Source: Oscillospiraceae bacterium (GTDB taxonomy: Bacteria; Bacillota; Clostridia; Oscillospirales; Oscillospiraceae). Taken from it: 64,000 nucleotides of DNA. A model generated the notes under the pieces. It saw nothing but the letters and a program-made list of their open reading frames with translations. It was not told the origin of the DNA and did no database searches. How positions within the stretch are numbered: position 1 is the first letter of the stretch; each line of letters opens with the position of its first letter. This document shows positions 21,657-29,016 of this stretch, piece after piece. The stretch is from the NCBI GenBank assembly GCA_022800665.1, contig JAAWQS010000004.1, positions 1-64,000 on the forward strand. Reading direction: 5' to 3'. Both the position numbers and the translations under genes were made by a program.

Positions 21657-21859
21657 TATGGATTGTGATAAGTGCGTCAGGAATCTGTGGACGTGGAAGT
21701 TTGACCGTACATTACCGCTTTGTCATGGGATTCAACGGCGCCCTGATTGCCCTCGGAGCCTTGGGCATTCTGCCTCCGGCCACCTCCGCCATGCTGCATA
21801 ACCTTTCCACGTTGGGCGTCAGCCTGCGGAGCATGACCAATCTTCTGGAAAGCGGCTGA
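21657..21859 (+). pseudogene. C-terminal remnant of a P1B-type heavy-metal ATPase
   Basis: Frame from 21665 ends RFVMGFNGALIALGALGILPPATSAMLHNLSTLGVSLRSMTNLL, typical of the last TM segment of Zn/Cd/Cu P-type ATPases; the rest is absent. Confidence 0.6.
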
Positions 21860-21999
21860 AACAGTTCCATCCCCGCAGGGCGCGCCCTGTGGGGATGGGT
21901 CCTGTCAGCTGCCAAAGTGTTCGATATGGGCTTTGATTTTCTCAGCGGATTCGTGGATATTCACAAAAATTCCTCCTTGTACAAATGGTTCTATGCGCA

Positions 22000-22017
22000 G
22001 GTTAGCAGATTCTAACC
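22000..22017. promoter_or_regulatory. Candidate iron-responsive operator (dyad 3)
   Basis: GGTTAG-CAGATT-CTAACC, perfect 6-bp arms. Confidence 0.65.
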
Positions 22018-22045
22018 AAAATTGCAAGTTTTTTCTTTTGGGGGC

Positions 22046-22077
22046 TTGACATTTGGGGTTAGGCATGGTAAACTAAC
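22046..22077 (+). promoter_or_regulatory. feoA promoter with embedded GTTAG...CTAAC
   Basis: TTGACA (22046-22051) - 17 bp - TAAACT (22069-22074); GTTAG at 22058-22062 and CTAAC at 22073-22077. Confidence 0.55.
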
Positions 22078-22131
22078 GCCGGTTTCGAGGCTAGACGCTG
22101 CTAACATCATATACGTGCAGGAGGCGAAAAA

Positions 22132-22344
22132 ATGATGCCGCTGACAATGGCAAAGGCGGGAGAAACCGTCACGGTCCGCAGAATCTCCGGGAAGGATGAG
22201 GTGCGGTCACACTTGGCGGAGCTGGGCTTCGTAGTGGACAGCGATGTGACGGTCGTCAGCGAGATCGCGGGAAACCTGATTGTACAGGTGAAAGACAGCC
22301 GCATCGCGCTGGACAAATCTATGGCGAACCGTATTATGGTTTAA
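22132..22344 (+). CDS. feoA: FeoA family protein
   Basis: TVTVRRISGKDEVRSHLAELGFVVDSDVTVVSEIAGNLIVQVKDSRIALDKSMANRIMV. Confidence 0.85.
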   Translation: MMPLTMAKAGETVTVRRISGKDEVRSHLAELGFVVDSDVTVVSEIAGNLIVQVKDSRIALDKSMANRIMV

Positions 22345-22369
22345 GACAATATGGAGGAGGAATGCAGAA

Positions 22370-22591
22370 ATGAGAACACTGAAAGACGTAAAAGTGGGCG
22401 AAACGGCAACTGTGGCGAAACTCCACGGGGAAGGCCCGGTAAAGCGCCGGATCATGGACATGGGTATTACCAAGGGCGTGGAGATTTTCGTGCGCAAGGT
22501 GGCCCCTCTGGGCGACCCGATGGAACTGAACGTCCGGGGCTACGAGTTGTCCGTGCGCAAGGGCGATGCGGAGATGATTGAGGTAAACTAA
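22370..22591 (+). CDS. feoA: FeoA family protein (second copy)
   Basis: GETATVAKLHGEGPVKRRIMDMGITKGVEIFVRKVAPLGDPMELNVRGYELSVRKGDAEMIEV. Confidence 0.92.
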   Translation: MRTLKDVKVGETATVAKLHGEGPVKRRIMDMGITKGVEIFVRKVAPLGDPMELNVRGYELSVRKGDAEMIEVN

Positions 22592-22605
22592 TTTTTTTGG
22601 CCGAA

Positions 22606-22623
22606 AGTTAGCCAAATCTAACA
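22606..22623. promoter_or_regulatory. Candidate iron-responsive operator (dyad 4), between feoA2 and feoB
   Basis: AGTTAG-CCAAAT-CTAACA. Confidence 0.55.
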
Positions 22624-22643
22624 TTTGAGAGGAGAGCAGAAAC

Positions 22644-24848
22644 ATGGACATGAAAATTGCCTTAGCGGGGAATCCCAACTGCGGCAAGACGACGTTGTTC
22701 AACGCCCTCACCGGCTCCAGCCAGTACGTGGGCAACTGGCCCGGCGTGACGGTGGAGAAGAAGGAGGGCCGTTTGAAGGGGCACAGGGACGTGGTCATCC
22801 AGGACCTGCCCGGCATCTACTCCCTGTCCCCCTACACTCTGGAGGAAGTGGTGGCCCGGAGCTATCTGGTCAAGGAGAAGCCGGACGCCATCCTCAACAT
22901 CGTGGACGGCACCAACATTGAGCGCAACCTGTACTTAACCACGCAGCTCATCGAATTGGGCCTGCCCGTGGTAGTAGCCGTGAACATGATTGACTTGGTG
23001 CGGAAGAGCGGCGACACCATAAATCTTGCCAAGCTGGGCGGTGCGTTAAGCTGTGAAGTAGTGGAGATGAGCGCCCTCAAAGGGGAGGGAGGCATGGCCG
23101 CCGCAGAAAAGGCTGTGGCGCAGGCGCAGAAGAGGCAGACCGGGGAGCTTCCCCATGTGTTTACCGGCAGCGTGGAACACGCTATCGCCCACATTGAGGA
23201 ATCCATCCAGGGCAAGGTGTCGGAGGGGTATCTCCGCTGGTACGCCATCAAGATTTTCGAGCGGGACGAGAAGGTCATGGAGGAACTGAATCTCTCCGCC
23301 GATCTGAAAGCCCATCTGGAACAGCACATTGCTGACTGCGAAAAGGAACTGGACGATGACGCTGAGAGCATCATCACCAACCAGCGCTACTCCTACATCA
23401 ACAGCGTGGTGTCCAAAGCGGTGAAGAAAAAAGCCGCAAAGCACAGCCTGTCCGTCTCCGACAAGATTGACCAGATTGTCACGAATCGCATCCTGGCCCT
23501 GCCCATTTTTGCCCTTGTCATGTTCTGCATTTACGCCATTGCTATGGGCGGCTGGACCGTTTCCATTGGCACAATGGGTACCGACTGGGCCAACGACGTC
23601 CTCTTCGGCGAGTGGGTCCCCGGCCTGTTTGACACCATCCTGGGCGCTCTGGGCGTGGCCGAGGACGGCTGGCTCTACGGGCTGATTCAGGACGGCATCG
23701 TGGCGGGCGTCGGCGCGGTGCTGGGCTTTGTGCCGCAGATGCTGGTACTGTTTCTGCTGCTGGCCGTTCTGGAGGACGTGGGCTACATGGCCCGTGTCGC
23801 CTTCATCATGGACCGCCTCTTCCGCCGGTTCGGACTGTCCGGCAAGAGCTTCATCCCCATGCTGGTAGCCACCGGCTGCGGCGTCCCCGGCATCATGGCC
23901 TCCCGGACTATTGAACAGGACCGCGACCGGAAAATGACCATCATGACCACCGGCTTCATCCCTTGCGGGGCAAAAATGCCCATCATCGGCCTTTTTGCAG
24001 GGGCGGTGTTCGGCGGCGCAGCCTGGGTGGCGACCTCCGCGTTCTTCATCGGCATTGCCGCGGTTGTGATCTCCGGTATTATGCTGAAAAAGTTCAAAGC
24101 CTTTGCTGGGGAACCTGCCCCCTTTGTTATGGAACTGCCTGCCTACCACGCGCCGTCGGCGTCCAACGTCCTGCGGGCTACCTGGGAGCGGGGCTGGAGC
24201 TTTATCAAGCGGGCGGGAACCATCATCCTGCTCAGCTCCATCGTCCTCTGGTTCCTCCAGGGATACGGCTTTGTGGACGGCGCGTTCCAGGCCGTGGAGG
24301 ACAACAACAGCTCCCTTCTTGCCTCCATCGGCAGCGGCATTGCCATCCTCTTCGCACCCTTGGGCTGGGTGGGCGACATGGCCTGGAAGGCCACCGTCGC
24401 CACGGTCACCGGTCTCATCGCGAAGGAGGAAGTGGTCAACACCTTCGGCGTGCTCTACCAGTACGCCGGTGAGGCGGATCTCATGGAGGACGCCAGCGGC
24501 ATCTACGCCGCGATTGGGGCGGATTTCGGCGCTATGGCCGCGTACTCCTTCATGATCTTCAACCTTCTCTGCGCCCCCTGCTTCGCCGCTATGGGCGCCA
24601 TCAAGCGGGAAATGAACAATGCCAAGTGGACGGCGGCGGCTATTGGCTATATGTGCGGCTTTGCCTATGTGGTGAGCCTGATCGTCTTCCAGCTGGGCGG
24701 ACTTGTTACAGGGGAAGCGGCGTTTGGCATTGGAACCGTTGTGGCTCTTGTCCTGCTGGCGGGAATCCTCTACCTGCTGTTCCGCAAGGGTTATCAAGGC
24801 GAAGAGAGTAGCCGGCGGCTGACCTCCGTGGCCGCCGCCGCGAGATGA
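22644..24848 (+). CDS. feoB: Ferrous iron transport protein B
   Basis: GNPNCGKTTLFNALTG, DLPGIYSLSPYTLEE, and FeoB core GCGVPGIMASRTIEQDRDRKMTIM. Confidence 0.96.
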   Translation: MDMKIALAGNPNCGKTTLFNALTGSSQYVGNWPGVTVEKKEGRLKGHRDVVIQDLPGIYSLSPYTLEEVVARSYLVKEKPDAILNIVDGTNIERNLYLTTQLIELGLPVVVAVNMIDLVRKSGDTINLAKLGGALSCEVVEMSALKGEGGMAAAEKAVAQAQKRQTGELPHVFTGSVEHAIAHIEESIQGKVSEGYLRWYAIKIFERDEKVMEELNLSADLKAHLEQHIADCEKELDDDAESIITNQRYSYINSVVSKAVKKKAAKHSLSVSDKIDQIVTNRILALPIFALVMFCIYAIAMGGWTVSIGTMGTDWANDVLFGEWVPGLFDTILGALGVAEDGWLYGLIQDGIVAGVGAVLGFVPQMLVLFLLLAVLEDVGYMARVAFIMDRLFRRFGLSGKSFIPMLVATGCGVPGIMASRTIEQDRDRKMTIMTTGFIPCGAKMPIIGLFAGAVFGGAAWVATSAFFIGIAAVVISGIMLKKFKAFAGEPAPFVMELPAYHAPSASNVLRATWERGWSFIKRAGTIILLSSIVLWFLQGYGFVDGAFQAVEDNNSSLLASIGSGIAILFAPLGWVGDMAWKATVATVTGLIAKEEVVNTFGVLYQYAGEADLMEDASGIYAAIGADFGAMAAYSFMIFNLLCAPCFAAMGAIKREMNNAKWTAAAIGYMCGFAYVVSLIVFQLGGLVTGEAAFGIGTVVALVLLAGILYLLFRKGYQGEESSRRLTSVAAAAR

Positions 24849-24872
24849 CCGGATTGGAAAGGAGCGTTTGAT

Positions 24873-25013
24873 ATGCCCCCTGTATCGGGAAACATCATCG
24901 TGATTGCCGTACTGATTGCCGTTGTGGTATTGGCCGTCCGGTCCCTGTGGAAGTCCCACAAATCCGGCGGAGGCTGTAACGGCGACTGCGGGAACTGCAG
25001 CGGCTGTCACTGA
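24873..25013 (+). CDS. FeoB-associated Cys-rich small membrane protein
   Basis: 46 aa: MPPVSGNIIVIAVLIAVVVLAVRSLWKSHKSGGGCNGDCGNCSGCH; not in the ORF track because of length. Confidence 0.85.
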   Translation: MPPVSGNIIVIAVLIAVVVLAVRSLWKSHKSGGGCNGDCGNCSGCH

Positions 25014-25033
25014 CATTTCAAATCAGCAAAGCA

Positions 25034-25063
25034 GGGAGGCATGGGCGTTGGTTCATGCCTCCC
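25034..25063 (+). terminator. Hairpin after the feo operon
   Basis: GGGAGGCATG / CATGCCTCCC; weak T-tract. Confidence 0.5.
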
Positions 25064-25086
25064 CCTATTGAGGAGGAACGATTTCT

Positions 25087-25206
25087 ATGGCAGATTTACG
25101 GGAAGCCCACCTGCGCTATCTCCTGGCAATCCATGAGTTGGGAAGGGTAAAACCGGACGTGGGTATGGTTTCCGTATCAACCGATACTTTATCGACCACC
25201 CAATGA
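25087..25206 (+). pseudogene. N-terminal fragment resembling a DtxR-type regulator
   Basis: MADLREAHLRYLLAIHELGRVKPDVGMVSVSTDTLSTTQ*; good RBS, coding similarity lost after about 25 residues. Confidence 0.4.
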
Positions 25207-25292
25207 TTTTAGGCAGGCAGACGGCGGAAAGCGCTCAATACTCCAGTCAGGACTTTACTGTGGAGCCTATTCAATATTTCTCTTTTGCTTGA
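25164..25292 (+). pseudogene. Fragment resembling ICE-type helicase/methylase protein
   Basis: Alternative frame reads YGFRINRYFIDHPMILGRQTAESAQYSSQDFTVEPIQYFSFA*, recalling the INxYFxxHPEMVLG segment of large conjugative-element SNF2/N6-methylase proteins. Confidence 0.35.
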
Positions 25293-25346
25293 AATATGTG
25301 ATTTTATTTTTCTGTTTTCGGGCTGCATCTCGATTATCTACACAAG

Positions 25347-25380
25347 CTTGAGGACAGCAACAAAAGCTGCTGTCCTCAAG
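25347..25380. terminator. Perfect hairpin downstream of the IS630-like orfA relic
   Basis: CTTGAGGACAGCA / TGCTGTCCTCAAG, 8-nt loop. Confidence 0.65.
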
Positions 25381-25430
25381 CGTTTTGTCTTGTTCCGACC
25401 CGACGGGCGGTCATTTTTCCTCATAACACG

Positions 25431-25826
25431 CTACCCCCGCTGGGTCTGCTTCATGTACCGCGCATGGTCGCGCTTGGAGATCCGGCGGACTTTCTTTTTC
25501 CGGTGGTAGTAGTAGCCCATTCGCTTGATGGCGCGGCGCACGGTCTCGCCTCCGGCGTTGAGCTCCAGCGTCTCCACGATCTCCCGCAGGGTAATGCCTG
25601 GGTTCTCCTGAATCATGGCTTCGATGCGGATGAGGTCCTCTTCGCTGAGGACCCGCTTGCGGCCCCTCCTGCTGACCTGCAGTTTGACAGTTCCGGTGGT
25701 CGCCTTCTGTTTCGCCAGCCGGTATACGGTAGAGACGGAGACGCCATAGGCGGATGCAATTTTTTTAGCGTCGCGGGTCTTCTCGTATTCTCTCACCAGC
25801 AGCTCTCTTTTGTCGTCCTGAAGCAT
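25431..25826 (-). mobile_element. IS630-type transposase N-terminal HTH ORF (DDE half missing)
   Basis: VSVSTVYRLAKQK...GRKRVLSEEDLIRIEAMIQENPGITLREIVETL...ETVRRAIKRMGYYYHRKK; no DDE catalytic ORF follows. Confidence 0.65.
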
Positions 25827-25977
25827 CTGTCATTCTTCTCCATTTCTTTCCAATTTATCCAGAAATTTGCCCTGTGCGCCCATATTATAGCATTCAAGAG
25901 TACGGTTGTCAATTATTTTGCAACTGTGAATTTTGGAAAATAAAATGGATTTTTTTGTTACCCGGCCTTTTCCATTG

Positions 25978-27336
25978 TCAACCCCGCCGGGCCGGGAATC
26001 CATCCCGCAGGACCTCCACCGTCTCCACGCCGTACCGCCGGAACAGCTCCGCCGCCGCTGGGCTCACCGTCTCGCCGGCGGACACAATGGGGACCGCCGG
26101 CGGACAGCCCACGGCAGGCGCGCCGCAGATCCGGCCCACCGCCTGCGGTACGGGCAGTGTCTCGTGGGGCAGGAACATGGCCTCCCGGACCGAGCATACC
26201 GCCTCCCCGCGGACCGCTGCAAAGGGGACGCGCTGCCGGGGCGGAGCGGCGTTCCGTCCCAGGGCGTCCAGCAGCCGCTGCCGGTCCGCCGCCCCGTTCT
26301 CCGGCGTCCACATCAGGACCAGGTCGTCCTGGTCGCAGTATTCGCACTCGATCCCCCGCCCCCGCAGCCGCCGGGCCAGAGCGCGTCCGTCCCAGCCGGA
26401 GGCGGCACAGTCCACCGTCACCTTCAGCGGATCTGTCTCCCATACCGCCCAGCCGTCCCGGCGCAGCTGCTCCCGCAGTTCCTCCAGGCGGGCCGCAGAC
26501 GCCGCCAGACGGGCGGGAAAATCCCCGGCCAGATAGCGGTTGCACAGGTCGAGGGACTGCAAAATCAGATAGGACGGGCTGGTGGAGCCGAACAGGGCCA
26601 ACGCCCGGCGTCCGTCCTCCCGGAAGGAGGCGGGCGCGGCAGGTCCCGCGTGGAGATACGCGCCGCCGGTGAGAACCGGCAGGGTCTTGTGGGCGGAATC
26701 GCAGCACAAATCAGCCCCCAGGTCCATGGGATGGCCTGACGGCTGTAAAAAACGGAGGTATGCGCCGTGGGCGTTGTCCACCAGCAGCGGAACCCCATGC
26801 CGGTGGGCAGTCTCCGCCAGCGCGGCAATATCGCACCGTCCCCCCAGATAGTCGGGGCTGGTCACGTACACCGCCGCCGGCTGGATCTGGGACAGCGCGC
26901 TCTCCAGCTCCTCCGGCGGCACGATGCAGGAGCAGAGGGACGGCCTGACCTCCGGCCAGAGCCAGAAAATGTCAAAATCCAGCAGCGCGGCGGCATACAA
27001 AAACGACTTGTGGACATTCCGCGCCGCCGCGACGACCGGGCGTTCTCCCGGCTTCAGACCGGCATTCCACAGGGCCAGCGCCAGCATGGCGCGGATGCAC
27101 TGGGAGGACCCCTCCGCGGCATAAAAGGTGCGGGCGGAGCCGAAGAGAGCCGCCGCATTGGCCTCGCTTCCGGCAATAATCCCGCCCGCCTCATAGAGAG
27201 AATCCGCCCCGGTAATCTCCGTGATATCCAGGGCCTCGCAGCCCAAAAACGATACGCCCTTATGCCCAGGCATATGCAGCCGCACGGGGTTGGCGGCGGC
27301 ATACGCCCGGACGAAATCTGCAACCGGCGTGGTCAT
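25978..27336 (-). CDS. Orn/Lys/Arg decarboxylase-like PLP enzyme
   Basis: RLHMPGHKG...EITGADSLYEAGGII...AAEGSSQCIRAML...LLVDNAHGAYLRF...DSAHKTLPVLTGGAYLH. Start overlaps the maturase stop. Confidence 0.88.
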   Translation of the reverse strand: MTTPVADFVRAYAAANPVRLHMPGHKGVSFLGCEALDITEITGADSLYEAGGIIAGSEANAAALFGSARTFYAAEGSSQCIRAMLALALWNAGLKPGERPVVAAARNVHKSFLYAAALLDFDIFWLWPEVRPSLCSCIVPPEELESALSQIQPAAVYVTSPDYLGGRCDIAALAETAHRHGVPLLVDNAHGAYLRFLQPSGHPMDLGADLCCDSAHKTLPVLTGGAYLHAGPAAPASFREDGRRALALFGSTSPSYLILQSLDLCNRYLAGDFPARLAASAARLEELREQLRRDGWAVWETDPLKVTVDCAASGWDGRALARRLRGRGIECEYCDQDDLVLMWTPENGAADRQRLLDALGRNAAPPRQRVPFAAVRGEAVCSVREAMFLPHETLPVPQAVGRICGAPAVGCPPAVPIVSAGETVSPAAAELFRRYGVETVEVLRDGFPARRG

Positions 27337-28709
27337 GCGTCCTCCGCCTGGGCGGCTTTCATCATAACAGCGCACTCAATCCGCTTGCGGAACAGCTCGC
27401 AGCCGTAGTCATACACGCCCTTGATGGAACCGGAGGCATGGTAGGCGTTGGCGGCGCAGCCGCCGGAACAGTAGAGCTTGGCCCAGCAGTCCGCGCAGGC
27501 AGGCCGGGCGTAGGCGTTGCAGGCTTTGAACTCGTCCCGGACCGCCGTGTTGGTCACGCCCTGCCAGATATCTCCCAGCTTGTATGCCTCCTCCCCCACG
27601 AACTGGTGGCAGGGGTACAGGTCTCCCCAGGGGGTGACGGCCATGTACTCCGTGCCGGAGCCGCAGCCGGAGATGCGCTTATAAATGCAGGGTCCGCCGG
27701 TGAGGTCCAGCATGTAGTGGTAAAATGTAATAGGCCTGCCCTCCTTCTCCCGCCGGAGCATCTCCTTTGCCAGAATCTCGTATTGCTCCAGGACAATGGG
27801 CAGGTCCTCCTCCGTCAGTGCGGCGGGATCGGACGGGGCGCAGACCACCGGCTCCATGCTCAGCTGGTCGAAGCCCAGGTCCGCCATATGGAACAGGTCC
27901 CTGGTAAAATCGGGGTTGGCGTGGGTAAAGGTACCCCGCATGTAGTATCCCTTGCCGCCCCGGCGCTCCACCAGCTCACGGAACTTGGGGACAATCCGGT
28001 CATAGCTGCCCTGTCCGGCGTAATCCACCCGGAGGCGGTCGTGAATTTCCTTCCGTCCGTCCAGGCTGAGGACCACGTTGTGCATCTCCCGGTTTGCAAA
28101 GTCAATGACATCATCGTCAATGAGCATACCGTTTGTGGTCAGGGTAAAACGGAATTTCTTGTTGTGAGGCTCCTCCTGGGTGCGGGCGTAGGCCACCAGC
28201 TCCTTGACCACATCCCAGTTCATCAGCGGCTCGCCGCCGAAAAAGTCCACCTCCAGGTTTACCCTGCTGCCGGAATTTTCAATCAGGAAGTCCAAGGCCC
28301 TCCGGCCCACCTCGAAGGACATCACGGCGCGGCCGCCGTGGTACTTGCCCTGGCTGGCAAAGCAATAGGAACAGTTCAGGTTGCAGGTGTGGGCCACGTG
28401 GAGGCACAGCGCCTTGACCACCGCGCTGCGGTTTTTGAAGTCAAAGGCCAGCGGCTGGAAGGTGTCGGGCGAAAAGAGCTTCCCGGCCTTCTCCAAGGCC
28501 CGCACGTCCTCCAGGCAGGCGCACAGCTCCTCCTCTGTCACATCGGGGCGGGAGCCGTATTTGTCCAGCAGCTGGGAGAGAATCTCCTCTTCGGAGCGGT
28601 CCCGGTAGAGGGCGATGAGATCATACGCCACATCGTCCACCACATGGATGGACCCGGAGCAGGTATCCAGGACGATATTGTAACCGTTCAGTTTGTATTG
28701 ATGAACCAT
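27333..28709 (-). CDS. SCIFF peptide radical-SAM maturase
   Basis: CNLNCSYCF radical-SAM motif, N-terminal HQYKLNGYNIVLDTCSGSIHVVDDVAYD, SPASM-type cysteines (CGSGTEYMAVTPWGDLYPCHQFVGEE...CADCWAKLYCSGGC). Confidence 0.94.
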   Translation of the reverse strand: MVHQYKLNGYNIVLDTCSGSIHVVDDVAYDLIALYRDRSEEEILSQLLDKYGSRPDVTEEELCACLEDVRALEKAGKLFSPDTFQPLAFDFKNRSAVVKALCLHVAHTCNLNCSYCFASQGKYHGGRAVMSFEVGRRALDFLIENSGSRVNLEVDFFGGEPLMNWDVVKELVAYARTQEEPHNKKFRFTLTTNGMLIDDDVIDFANREMHNVVLSLDGRKEIHDRLRVDYAGQGSYDRIVPKFRELVERRGGKGYYMRGTFTHANPDFTRDLFHMADLGFDQLSMEPVVCAPSDPAALTEEDLPIVLEQYEILAKEMLRREKEGRPITFYHYMLDLTGGPCIYKRISGCGSGTEYMAVTPWGDLYPCHQFVGEEAYKLGDIWQGVTNTAVRDEFKACNAYARPACADCWAKLYCSGGCAANAYHASGSIKGVYDYGCELFRKRIECAVMMKAAQAEDA

Positions 28710-28725
28710 ATTTTCCTCCAGTTAA

Positions 28726-28762
28726 AAAATTTCCGCCCAGCGCTCTGCCGGGCGGAAATTTT
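28726..28762 (-). terminator. Intrinsic terminator/attenuator between the SCIFF peptide and maturase genes
   Basis: 13-bp perfect arms AAAATTTCCGCCC / GGGCGGAAATTTT, followed by a TTTTTT tract on the minus strand. Confidence 0.8.
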
Positions 28763-28769
28763 AGATGGC

Positions 28770-28916
28770 TTACTTGCCGGCGTTCTCACAGGGCTGGTTT
28801 GCCACGCCGCAGGAGGTCTTGCACGCGGACTGGCAGGAAGTCTGGCATTCGCCGCAGCCGCCTGTTTTGACGCTCCGGTTCAAATCGCGGGTCTCAAGGG
28901 TTTTAATGCGTTCCAT
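28770..28916 (-). CDS. Six-cysteine SCIFF ranthipeptide precursor
   Basis: 48 aa MERIKTLETRDLNRSVKTGGCGECQTSCQSACKTSCGVANQPCENAGK, six Cys, immediately upstream of the maturase; absent from the ORF track. Confidence 0.95.
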   Translation of the reverse strand: MERIKTLETRDLNRSVKTGGCGECQTSCQSACKTSCGVANQPCENAGK

Positions 28917-28978
28917 AAAAATATTCTCCTATCCTGCCGCCGCGGTTCAGACTGCGGCGGCACATCTAAAGTGCCATA

Positions 28979-29007
28979 AGGATACCATACCCGGCGGAAA
29001 TTGTCAA
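28979..29007 (-). promoter_or_regulatory. SigmaA promoter for the SCIFF peptide
   Basis: TTGACA (29007-29002) - 17 bp - TATCCT (28984-28979); leader contains hairpin TGCCGCCGC/GCGGCGGCA (28935-28962). Confidence 0.65.
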
Positions 29008-29016
29008 GCACGGCAG

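Noticed and set aside
23046-25016. 656-aa minus-strand ORF
   Set aside because: Antisense to feoB, no family signature, His/Gly/Asp-rich shadow composition.
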